Assembly (NCBI RefSeq): GCF_020536995.1
Contig: NC_068359.1
Location: forward strand, 72,480,115-72,544,114
Reading direction: 5' to 3'
DNA: 64,000 bases
Source: Dreissena polymorpha
Taxonomy: Eukaryota; Mollusca; Bivalvia; Myida; Dreissenidae
Shown: positions 33,872 to 42,808 of the stretch, piece by piece
Layout of the letters: each line of letters opens with the position of its first letter
Numbering within the stretch: position 1 is the first letter of the stretch
Position numbers and translations under genes: made by a program
The notes under the pieces: generated by a model
Told to the model about the DNA's origin: nothing
The model's database searches: none
Seen by the model: the letters and a program-made list of their open reading frames with translations, nothing else

Positions 33872-34654
33872 TCAACCAATAATGCCATAGCAAGCACCAA
33901 GTTGACATGTTGCATTCTTATCGTATGGATGTCTGCATTTCAGACAAATCAATTGCCCAGAATTTTTGTTGTAGACGTATTCCAAATACTTAACTATGCA
34001 CTTCATACAGCAAAACCCGTGTCCGCACGTCTTGCTTATAACTGTTGGTTGATTGTCTTCATTTTTGCATATTCGACACGAGTCGATTTCGCCACTGCTC
34101 TGTAGTTCACTTGAGATGCTTTCGATAACATTCGTAATATGCGCTGTCGCATGTCCAAGGGAAGATTTTTGGCTTGAATTTTCAATGGCACTTTCTTCAG
34201 ATTTTAGCGTCAGCAATACTTTTTTAAGATTGTTGATTCGTATCTGAGCTTTACCGTGCAACGATTTTAGTCTCTCTTGTTTTATGAAATACTGCTCTAC
34301 GAAGTCAGTCTGCTTGTTTCCAGTTGACATTGGGTCTTGTTTTGACGTTCGCGAACCTTTAGGTTTTTTGACAGTTTGGCCGTTATTATTGGCAATAGCT
34401 TTGCGTTTATTCGAATCCTTTTTACTAGTCAAACCTGACGAGTCGTTGGAATTGTTATGTACAAGCTGCGCCAAAAAATCCGCAGCTTCTTCGTCTTCTC
34501 GCGATTTAAACTGATTGCCAGCTTCTTCGTCTGTCATTTTGAGAAGAGAGTGCACATTTTGACAAGTTTGGTCGAGCTCACTTGGAGTGAGATATAACGG
34601 ATGACTTTCATCATCCAAACAAAAACCAACATCAGCAAGTTGTTTTGACGTCAT
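33872..34654 (-). CDS. RING-finger protein, 260 aa (viral E3-ligase type)
   Basis: The C-terminal RING (about residues 190-240) has CRIC, then CGHGFCCMKC, then CLKC, giving the C3HC4 pattern that binds two zinc ions and recruits ubiquitin E2 enzymes. Residues 75-115 are basic (NKRKA, KKPKGSR), a possible nuclear signal. Residues 125-175 are helical and may form a coiled coil. The N-terminus is acidic. The gene is intronless with TATAAAAG 52-59 bp upstream and is the first island gene to the right of the host-repeat block. OsHV-1 carries many RING genes of this kind. It looks whole. A retrocopied host gene is the alternative. Confidence 0.8.
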   Translation of the reverse strand: MTSKQLADVGFCLDDESHPLYLTPSELDQTCQNVHSLLKMTDEEAGNQFKSREDEEAADFLAQLVHNNSNDSSGLTSKKDSNKRKAIANNNGQTVKKPKGSRTSKQDPMSTGNKQTDFVEQYFIKQERLKSLHGKAQIRINNLKKVLLTLKSEESAIENSSQKSSLGHATAHITNVIESISSELQSSGEIDSCRICKNEDNQPTVISKTCGHGFCCMKCIVKYLEYVYNKNSGQLICLKCRHPYDKNATCQLGACYGIIG

Positions 34655-34973
34655 TTCGCTTTGCTAACTCAAGAGTGAATGATTGAGTTTTAATAAAAAG
34701 ACTGGCTTTTATAGAAGACGTTTGAGTTATATTATTGTTTCTTTACTTCGGAGGATATTGCGAAAAATGTTCATACTACTAGATGTTATATTACACAATG
34801 ACTCATATTTAGCATTCGATCCATTGCAATTCAATACGACATTGTTCGTAAGCTCAACGTTCTAGTATACAATCAAACTATATCTAACCTACTCATTAAC
34901 GACCAACACATGATATGCATTTAAACATTTTATTTTACAACAAACATCAAACATATGAAAACAGTCAAAACAT
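34655..34973. other. Intergenic with TATA box of the RING gene
   Basis: It holds the minus-strand TATAAAAG box and the 3' flank of the next RING gene; an AATAAA-like signal (minus strand) lies near 34930. No further gene is seen. Confidence 0.4.
34706..34713 (-). promoter_or_regulatory. TATA box for the 260-aa RING gene
   Basis: TATAAAAG on the minus strand, 52-59 bp before the ATG at 34654. Confidence 0.55.
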
Positions 34974-35612
34974 CTAATCAGTGAAAAGCATTCGCACCCA
35001 GCCAGTAACGTCAGCTCGACACATAGCGCAGTCTCCATCGAACATCATCAGGCAGCAGTTTTCACAAAAAGTGTGCCCACACTTTGTCAAGGTACTGTTT
35101 TTTTCCTCATCGTAGCATATGGTACACGTTTTCAATAATCGAATAGCCTCTTCTTTTTCTTCTTGAAGTTTTGTTCTTTGCGAATCCAAAGCCTGCTCTT
35201 TCTCAAATTGGAGCTGCGATATTATCCTATCGGTTTCGAGTTCATGTTGCTCTTTTAGCGCGCGTTCGCGTTTAGACCACTCATCCTCGAAGAAACGCTC
35301 TTGATCATCAACCAAATGTTCGCTCGCTTCTCGCTGATAAGATGAAGCCTTTTGAATACACGATACCATTTTCTTGCAGACATCGCGACCTTCCTTTGAC
35401 ATAGCGTAGTCGCTGCTGTTCACAAACGCTGTAACCTGACTTCCAAGTCTGTTCAGTTGATAGCCGAACGACTTTAGATCAATTGACGCCGATTGTTCTG
35501 GTCGAGTGTATGGCTTTGTAGCATGTCGCTTGCCCTTGCCAGTCGTTTCGCTACTACCACTAGCAGCGTCTGTGTCCTCGAACTTTGGCAGTCGGTTTGC
35601 GTATTTCGGCAT
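34974..35612 (-). CDS. Coiled-coil RING-finger protein, 212 aa
   Basis: Residues 100-160 are a strongly charged Glu/Lys/Arg/Gln segment predicted by eye to be a long coiled coil. Directly after it stands a C-terminal RING (CTIC, CGHTFCENC, CAMC; about residues 163-203) ending with a hydrophobic VRMLF tail. This coiled-coil-plus-RING order suits a dimeric E3 ubiquitin ligase. The first 45 residues are polar and basic. It shares direction and style with the neighbouring RING gene but little sequence. TATATAAAG lies 66-74 bp upstream. It looks whole. Confidence 0.8.
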   Translation of the reverse strand: MPKYANRLPKFEDTDAASGSSETTGKGKRHATKPYTRPEQSASIDLKSFGYQLNRLGSQVTAFVNSSDYAMSKEGRDVCKKMVSCIQKASSYQREASEHLVDDQERFFEDEWSKRERALKEQHELETDRIISQLQFEKEQALDSQRTKLQEEKEEAIRLLKTCTICYDEEKNSTLTKCGHTFCENCCLMMFDGDCAMCRADVTGWVRMLFTD

Positions 35613-35677
35613 GATTTCGAGTCAATGTTCTCTCTTGGAGTCTCAAATCAAAATGATGACAATAGCTGTCCGTGTCG

Positions 35678-35686
35678 CTTTATATA
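35678..35686 (-). promoter_or_regulatory. TATA box for the coiled-coil RING gene
   Basis: TATATAAAG on the minus strand, about 70 bp before the ATG at 35612. It stands only 25 bp from the divergent UL24-type TATA box. Confidence 0.55.
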
Positions 35687-35710
35687 CCCAACGGGCTGGT
35701 GCGTTTTCAG

Positions 35711-35716
35711 TATATA
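35711..35716 (+). promoter_or_regulatory. TATA box for the UL24-type gene
   Basis: TATATA on the plus strand, 41-46 bp before the ATG at 35757. Confidence 0.5.
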
Positions 35717-35756
35717 GACAAAGCATAGCGCTTACATACCAAAGTCCTTGATAAAG

Positions 35757-36218
35757 ATGAATAGCAAATTTCTAACGCGTGGCAGATATAGACACTCGTA
35801 CTTAAGAAAAACGCTGAACACAGTTGCATGTCTGAGGGATTTTGATAAAACGTACGTTAGCGAGTTGGGTCAGTACCTCAGAAAGACATTTCCCACATTA
35901 CGCGACGACTGTAAATTGTACATTAAGCACGAAGTAACAATTCAGAACAGGCGACCCGATTTCGTTATTCATATACCAAATGTTGCCCTGATACTACTCG
36001 AATACAAAACATCGAATGTTACAACAAAAGTACGCAGAGAATATCTAACTCAAGTACTCGATACGTATCACAAGTTTCGACAAAGCTTATGCGTTAGTGA
36101 AAATTCCAGCCATATACGTTTACTTAGCATTTTGCTCATTCGCAATTCTTCATCTCGACAAAACAAAATTGTGTGTGTGAAAAATGAGTCAATACCTAAC
36201 AGCTGTTATTTGATATGA
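35757..36218 (+). CDS. UL24-like: Herpesvirus UL24-type PD-(D/E)XK nuclease-like protein
   Basis: The 153-residue protein follows the herpesvirus UL24 core in order. An N-terminal RYRHSYLRKTL helix is followed by a strand ending KHEVTIQ, then RRPDFVIHIP (UL24 has RRPD at this place), then LILLEYKTS (UL24 has the I-x-ELKT motif) and a helix with a conserved YHKFRQSL (UL24: LRHSLKLLQSL). Asp, Glu and Lys of the PD-(D/E)XK site are all present. UL24 proteins are nuclear, conserved across mammalian and avian herpesviruses, and linked to nucleolar change and cell-cycle arrest. The ATG at 35757 is used because the codon at 35748 is TTG. The protein is shorter than HSV-1 UL24 (269 aa), which has a long dispensable tail. 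It is the strongest single pointer to a herpesvirus origin, and it looks whole. Confidence 0.78.
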   Translation: MNSKFLTRGRYRHSYLRKTLNTVACLRDFDKTYVSELGQYLRKTFPTLRDDCKLYIKHEVTIQNRRPDFVIHIPNVALILLEYKTSNVTTKVRREYLTQVLDTYHKFRQSLCVSENSSHIRLLSILLIRNSSSRQNKIVCVKNESIPNSCYLI

Positions 36219-36427
36219 ACTTTTATGAATATTTTTGCGAAATGTACTATGATCAAATTTCAACGCAACAGTGCAGTGGAGTATTTTTCAAATCACAATA
36301 TCTCGCTAGTACAACTTTTTTTCCAATCCAATACTTCATCAAATATCTACCAGCATCGCACGAGAAATTACACCCAGTACAGCGAGGTCATAAAGTGCAG
36401 ATAATATCGAACGTCATTTCAAATTAA
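36215..36427 (+). CDS. Small frame overlapping the UL24-type gene
   Basis: A 70-codon frame whose ATG overlaps the stop of the UL24-type gene (ATGA). It has an aromatic-rich N-terminus and no known motif. It could be a downstream viral gene or simply the remaining tail of the neighbouring gene; I cannot decide. It marks the right edge of the recognisable viral island. Confidence 0.35.
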   Translation: MNFYEYFCEMYYDQISTQQCSGVFFKSQYLASTTFFPIQYFIKYLPASHEKLHPVQRGHKVQIISNVISN

Positions 36428-36479
36428 AGTACACGGATAGATGAGTATTTGCGAGAAAGTTTAACTGTACATTTCTCAA

Positions 36480-37568
36480 CAACCTATGCAGATATTGGGA
36501 TCAAATTTTGACTATGATATTCAACTAAGAAAGCTCCACAATGATTGTTCCATACGTTGTATTCTTTTGTTAATGCTTCTTGGACAAAAGTGCAAGTTTA
36601 TGGTCGAAAATACCGTTTGTATGAAGAAAACTTTTTTGCCTTTTCGTTTTGCTAAACGAAATATGTACAGTTGAATAAGGAATTGTTTTCTGAAGAATTT
36701 GGTGTATACCACTTTGCATGTATGTGAATCATTTCGATTAAATACGTAGGAAGTTAAACGCAACATTGATATTTTTCTTGACATCGGCATCGAGTCAAAA
36801 TTCATGACGTGCAGTAGATCTACGTAATTTCGCTTCATGTAAACAACCTTGGTGCAATATCGTACAACGAGGTTTAAGTGCATTTTCTTTGAAACCACTC
36901 AAAATATCAATATGAAATTTTCAGTGCATGACACAGATGGCTATATGCTACAATTACGTACTGATTAGTTTGCCCTGAAATATATGTTTCTATGTTAAAT
37001 ATCTGTCCGAAATCTTGTGTATGAAGAAAACTTTTTTGCCTTTTCGTTTTCATAAACAAAATATGTACCGCTGAATAGGGAATTGTTTTCTGAAGAATTT
37101 GGTGTATATCACTTTGTATGTATGTGAAACATTTCGATTTAACACGTAGAAAGTTAAACGCAGCACTGATATTTTTCTTTACATCGGCTTCGAGTTAAAA
37201 TTCATGACGTGCAGTAGATCTACGTAATTTCGCTTCATGTAAACAACCGAGGAAAGACTAAACATAATATCGGTTTAAGTTAAATATCTCCGGAACTGTT
37301 CAAGTCATCACTATCAAATTTAAAGTACAATGCCCAGCTTATTGATAGCTACAACTTTTCTATTGATATTTTTGTTCCAACATACATGCTTATGTGATAA
37401 AAATCACGTTGAAAACGTTCGCAACAAGAAAACTTTTTCATCCTATCGCTTTTTGAAACAAAACTGATATCATCTTATAGAAAATTTCATTCCGAATATT
37501 TTGATATGACATGCGTGTATGTTTATTGTATCGCTTGATCAAGACTAGCCGAAAACCATTTTGCCTAT
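36480..37568. repeat. Satellite array, left part (~400-bp units)
   Basis: The phrase GAAGAAAACTTTTTTGCCTT stands near 36620 and 37022, and a related one near 37428, giving a ~400-bp period. Each unit carries 'CTACGTAATTTCGCTTCATG' or a relative and 'TGTAAACAACC'. It is the same family as 42809-46450, diverged. Open frames here (36486-36674, 36521-36898) are not conserved between units. Confidence 0.8.
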
Positions 37569-38538
37569 TGTCAAATAATGATGAGAAATTGGGTGAAATA
37601 TTTGGGTTTTCTTTATGTACGAAATATTGACAAGTATATCAGTAGCGAGTATGCAAACATATCGTTTATCGTTTATTCTTATGACTTTATTCTTACGATA
37701 GAAATTAAAAAGGATAATATGTATATTCAAATAATGTATATATGCAATGTTAAGATAAAGTCTGAACAATTAATAATGGGAGGTATTTACAAAACTAAGA
37801 CCTGGTTAAGATTTATTTAAAGTAAGAACGCAAATATGTTTACACTCAGGTGGGGTATAATTAGAATCAATAAAATGGAAAGTCAGACCTGATTAAAAAT
37901 TAAATCCAAATAAGAACACAATGAGTCCAGAGTCAGCATATAGATACGAGATTGTAAGTAACACACATGGTCAACAAACAGCACAGATGAAAAGGTCACC
38001 TATTGTCTGGGGTACAAAAGTTATAGTACTGACGAACGTAACGGGATTACTCTAAACCAATATAAATTGATTAGATTTTAGTGCATTTGGCAAACAAGTA
38101 AATACATGAATAGATTGTTCCTTCTAGAACATTCTAATAAGTCAACCAATCCGTAATAAGCCCAGACCTTGATGACCAATGGAAATTACAAGTAGATTTC
38201 ATGTAAATTATCCTGGGGATAAAATGCAGTGTTTTAGTTAATAAGAAGGGTCTGCGGTTAGAGATTTGTCACGTCTATTTGACGTGGTGGCCATGTCGGC
38301 CGCCGCGCTGTAAAATTGTACTTCATGAACATTAGAAGCGTTGTGTTAGAAATTATTAAACAGAAATAAATCTCGATGAAAACAGAAATGAACTTTGTTT
38401 GTTACTGTGTGTTCTCCACGAACAAAGATACGATCATGTAGCTATCAGACTGTATTTGTATAACCGAAAATATTAAGTATGTTAGACATTAAATTGGACT
38501 AGAAACTGATACATGGTGTTGTTGAATATTTTATCCTG
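37569..38538 (+). repeat. Older, partial LTR variant in opposite orientation
   Basis: It starts TGTCAAATAATGATGAGAAA exactly as the LTRs of the neighbouring element do on the minus strand and stays similar to 'GATACATGGTGTTGTTGAAT'. The block at about 38210-38420 is unrelated to the young LTRs, so it is a different subfamily. The young element lies head to head with it 92 bp further on. Confidence 0.8.
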
Positions 38539-38630
38539 TATAGGAGCGCTGTTTTTCTCCGTAACTTGTATCGCATTGGCAAATCATATAGGGTTAATTA
38601 CATGGAATGGTAAACGGGCTTTCTATTTAC

Positions 38631-39697
38631 AACGTCCTGTGTCACGTAATCGTTCATAGTTCATAGACGACACATAGTTACTAACAATGTTCATTACTCT
38701 TAAATTACCGGTGTGTAGCCTATTATTCGATATCTCATCATGCGCGAATTGCCAAGATGACGAGTTTTGCATTAACTGCCATTTTCTCGTGTCACGCATG
38801 GGACAAGTCCGTCCCTCTCTAGTAATATTAATTTCTCTGCATAATGAAGGATAACATATTCAACAACACCATATATCAGTTTCTAGTCCAATTTAATGTC
38901 TAACATACTTAATATTTTCGGTTTTACAAATACAGTCTGATAGCTACATGATCGTATCTTTCTCGATCCGTACACCTCCAAGTCTAAACGCTAACTCTAC
39001 CGCGGAGTGCCCTCTCCTTCCAAACATCCCCATTTTGTCACCAAATTAATTTGCATATTTTTCCTTTAAACTTTTGATTGGTCCTCAGCTAGTATGGTTA
39101 TTATTCATTGGTTGATTCGTCAGAATATTCTAGAAGGAACACTTTTTCATGTATTCACTTGCTTGGCGGATATACTAAAATTTAATCAATATATATTGGT
39201 ACTAATCAATTTTTATTGATATAGAGTAATTCTGTTACTTTCGTCAGTACTATAACTTTTGTACCCCAGACAATAGGTGACCTTTTCATCTGTGCTGTTT
39301 ATTGACCATGAGTGTTACTTATAATCTCGTATCTATATGCCGACTCTGGACTCAATGTGTTCTTATTTGGATTTAATCAGGTCTGACTTTCCATGTTATT
39401 GATTCCAATTATACCCCCCCCCTGAGTGTGTTTGCTTTCTTACTTTAAATAAATCTTAACCAGGTCTTAGTTTTGTAAATACCTCCCATTATTAATTGTT
39501 CAGACTTTATCTTAACATTGCATATATACATTATTTGAATATACATATTATCCTTTTTAATTTCTATCGTAAGAATAAAGTCATAAGAATAAACGATAAA
39601 CGATATGTTTGCATACTCGCTACTGATATACTTGTCAATATTTCGTACATAAAGAAAACCCAAATATTTCACCCAATTTCTCATCATTATTTGACAC
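38631..39697 (-). repeat. 3' LTR (coding direction)
   Basis: Direct copy of 41740-42808. Open frames at its right end (39445-39699 and 39496-39717) are LTR sequence, not genes. Confidence 0.88.
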
Positions 39698-40028
39698 AAC
39701 TTATCCTCTCAACTTGATTTTTATGTATTTTAGGATACAGAAAAATCTTTAAGAATGTAAGTATGGAAGTAAACGAAAATAATTAATACATACGATGTAG
39801 AAAATCAAACACGCAAACATGAAAACATCAGTGACTAAAACATATATATGATGAAAATCTGCAAATTATTAATGAAATTTTTATCGAATGTTTCTGCTGA
39901 AATAATAAAACGTCGGAATATTTAAATAGTCAATGTCAATCACAATGAAGTGGAATGTGTCACTGATTTGGGAAATCCAATACGAATAGTGTCTATTTTT
40001 GACATCTTCGCTGGAGGCGATGTGGCGT

Positions 40029-40553
40029 CTAGGTGAAGAGATGAGACGTCCGGTTGGAGAGTATTTGACATCTGGTTGTAGATGGTAACATGCAGTTTCT
40101 TTTAGCTTGAGCAAAGAGTCTATAGGCAGTTTGTGGTTTTAACACAGTATGTCTAGTTAATCTCGCTATCGTTGAAAGATGTACATCTTCTTCTAGAGGT
40201 ACATAACAGTTATCAATCCTCAGACATCCTAAATCAAAGTATAAACGGACACCATTATCTTGTAAAAAGTCTCTTCCTAAAATAACATTTCTATTAACGT
40301 TACTTACTACAAAAAACATTTGCTCTTTATATATGCTCCCTATTTTGAATCTCAATTTTACACTTCCGTGGACATGTAATGAATTTCCATTTACCGACTT
40401 TAGATTTACTTTTTGAAATATCAGTGCGGGTTTTTGTTTTAACATATCATAAGTACGTTTACTCACGATGCTGACTTGAGCGCCCGAGTCTACCAAGCTC
40501 CTAAATTGATAACCACCTGTTGAAATAACACAAGAATTTGGACTACCACACAA
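40029..40553 (-). pseudogene. Retropepsin region of the LTR element
   Basis: The active-site motif LVDSGAQVSIVS and the second signature VILGRDFLQDNG of retroviral-type aspartic proteases are both present, about 70 residues apart as expected. It lies directly downstream of gag. Such proteases cleave the gag polyprotein in the particle. Confidence 0.88.
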
Positions 40554-40615
40554 AGCGATATTATATGTCTCGACTTTTTCATTCTTACCATAGACCCCTT
40601 TTTGGTAAGAATTTC

Positions 40616-41566
40616 CTAGTTTTTTCGATTAATGTACGTTTTTCTTTGAGTACATTCTCTACTAAAGTGTCCTAATTTACCACAATTCCAACAATCAATT
40701 TTATCTTTCCAATTTTTGTCATATTCTTTCTTGCGCCTTTTATCGTTTTGATTTATCGTATGACAGTTCCGCTCTACCGTATATGCACTTATTTCGCGTT
40801 GCCTACGGCGACAGATTTCAATAGAATGACCGTGTTTCTTGCAATATGTGCAAACAATAGATGACCTAATATAATCGATATCTGTCTGAATATTATCGGT
40901 CGTAATGTTATCAAGTCCATTTATTTGTGATCGTAACTCAAACCTAGCTCTGACACTTTGCTCATGTATAGCGCTTTTTAAAGCATTTGATAACGTTGCA
41001 TGATTTTCGCGCATTAATTTAAGTCTCAAATAATCGTTTGATAATCCGTCGATAAAAATTTCTACTAACTGTTTTTCTTTATAGTCTAAATTTCCTTCAA
41101 TATTTTCGTATGCGTCAGTCGCAAGAGATAAAAGTCGCTCAGCGTATATTTGAACATTTTCGTCGGTCTTTTGTTTAGTCGTCTTTAATAATGAGAAAGC
41201 GTATTGTGGGTCTTGAATTTCTGCAAATCTTAATTTAAGCTGTTCCTTTAAATCAGTCCATGTCCCTGTCGGATCATCAGTCAAAAAACGATGTATGTAA
41301 TCACTAACAAGCCCTTTACTAGATTGGTAAGCAACAAATTTTAATTTATTCTCATCTAAATTGGTAAGTGTTCCATATTTTTCTACATTTTTAATCCAAT
41401 TTTTAAATTCTTTTGAATTTCCATCAAATGATTGTACCACCTGTGAAATAGTCTGAGTGCTTATGGCCGTTTTAACATCTTTAATTTGTTCATTTAAATT
41501 TTGAAATAATTCAGGGATTATTTGATTTGCCATTTTGATACAAGCGTTAGGAAATAAAACAGTCAC
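40616..41566 (-). pseudogene. Gag of the LTR element
   Basis: Capsid-like helical region (W-x-DLKEQLKLRFAE, ENVQIYAERLLSLA, FIDGLSNDYLRLKL) followed by two CCHC zinc knuckles, CTYCKKHGHSIEIC and CWNCGKLGHFSREC, of nucleocapsid type. A second Met at 41533 (MANQIIPEL) is the likelier start. The frame is open throughout. It packages element RNA in a cytoplasmic particle. Confidence 0.9.
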
Positions 41567-41739
41567 TCACCGGAAGTTGCAGAATGTGTGCGGTCTGATG
41601 TCGTTGTTCCCGGCTCACGGTTGTTGTTACTGGTTACAGAAGTTGCCGAAACGGAGTTTCTTCGCGTTGTTTTCCATGGCTTCGTAATTGTAAGTGGTAG
41701 TATTTCTTTGTTCGAATCCTTGGTTCACGAGCACCATTT

Positions 41740-42808
41740 AACGTCCTGTGTCACGTAATCGTTCATAGTTCATAGACGACACATAGTTACTAACAATGTT
41801 CATTACTCTTAAATTACCGGTGTGTAGCCTATTATTCGATATCTCATCATGCGCGAATTGCCAAGATGACGAGTTTTGCATTAACTGCCATTTTCTCGTG
41901 TCACGCATGGGACAAGTCCGTCCCTCTCTAGTAATATTAATTTCTCTGCATAATGAAGGATAACATATTCAACAACACCATATATCAGTTTCTAGTCCAA
42001 TTTAATGTCTAACATACTTAATATTTTCGGTTTTACAAATACAGTCTGATAGCTACATGATCGTATCTTTCTCGATCCGTACACCTCCAAGTCTAAACGC
42101 TAACTCTACCGCGGAGTGCCCTCTCCTTCCAAACATCCCCATTTTGTCACCAAATTAATTTGCATATTTTTCCTTTAAACTTTTGATTGGTCCTCAGCTA
42201 GTATGGTTATTATTCATTGGTTGATTCGTCAGAATATTCTAGAAGGAACACTTTTTCATGTATTCACTTGCTTGGCGGATATACTAAAATTTAATCAATA
42301 TATATTGGTACTAATCAATTTTTATTGATATAGAGTAATTCTGTTACTTTCGTCAGTACTATAACTTTTGTACCCCAGACAATAGGTGACCTTTTCATCT
42401 GTGCTGTTTATTGACCATGAGTGTTACTTATAATCTCGTATCTATATGCCGACTCTGGACTCAATGTGTTCTTATTTGGATTTAATCAGGTCTGACTTTC
42501 CATGTTATTGATTCCAATTATACCCCCCCCCCCTGAGTGTGTTTGCTTTCTTACTTTAAATAAATCTTAACCAGGTCTTAGTTTTGTAAATACCTCCCAT
42601 TATTAATTGTTCAGACTTTATCTTAACATTGCATATATACATTATTTGAATATACATATTATCCTTTTTAATTTCTATCGTAAGAATAAAGTCATAAGAA
42701 TAAACGATAAACGATATGTTTGCATACTCGCTACTGATATACTTGTCAATATTTCGTACATAAAGAAAACCCAAATATTTCACCCAATTTCTCATCATTA
42801 TTTGACAC
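41740..42808 (-). repeat. 5' LTR (coding direction)
   Basis: Direct copy of 38631-39697; the visible difference is a longer poly-C run near 42523. The U3 end is at 42808. Confidence 0.88.

Larger units (their letters stand above)
22736..36430. other. Herpesvirus-like (malacoherpesvirus-type) integrated gene island
   Basis: About a dozen compact genes on both strands, almost all intronless, each with a TATA box roughly 40-70 bp before its start codon. Diagnostic parts: a UL24-type nuclease (35757-36218), a single-BIR protein (28754-29053), two RING proteins (33872-34654, 34974-35612), two signal-peptide membrane-glycoprotein fossils and a Fanzor nuclease. UL24 is a herpesvirus family, and BIR and RING genes are characteristic of the bivalve herpesvirus OsHV-1. 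The left third (22.7-27.0 kb) is broken in several places; most genes to the right look whole, so the copy is probably not very old. Host-type repeats at about 31.7-33.85 kb interrupt it. No polymerase, terminase or major capsid gene is seen, so it is a partial copy, or the rest lies beyond the gap. Confidence 0.7.
38631..42808 (-). mobile_element. Young LTR retroelement with gag and protease, non-autonomous
   Basis: Two direct ~1.07-kb terminal repeats (38631-39697 and 41740-42808) flank a ~2.04-kb interior coded on the minus strand. The LTR starts TGTCAAATAATG and ends ...ACGTGACACAGGACGTT in coding direction. A TGGTGCTCGTGAACC stretch, a possible primer-binding site, stands 2-3 bases inside. 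The interior encodes gag and a retropepsin; no reverse transcriptase, RNase H or integrase region is seen, so it would depend on a relative. The LTRs are nearly identical by eye except for a poly-C length difference, so insertion was recent. Ty3/gypsy-like is the best guess. It sits within the satellite array. No clear target duplication is seen. Confidence 0.85.

Noticed and set aside
22736-36430. Giant-virus or Polinton origin of the gene island
   Set aside because: BIR, RING and Fanzor genes alone would allow a giant virus, but the UL24-type gene favours herpesviruses; no Polinton or giant-virus hallmark gene was seen. Kept as a weaker alternative.
41700-41740. Exact tRNA primer-binding site for the LTR element
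   Set aside because: TGGTGCTCGTGAACC begins like one and a GATTCGAAC follows, but the spacing is a few bases too long for a plain tRNA 3' end, so the primer tRNA is left unnamed.
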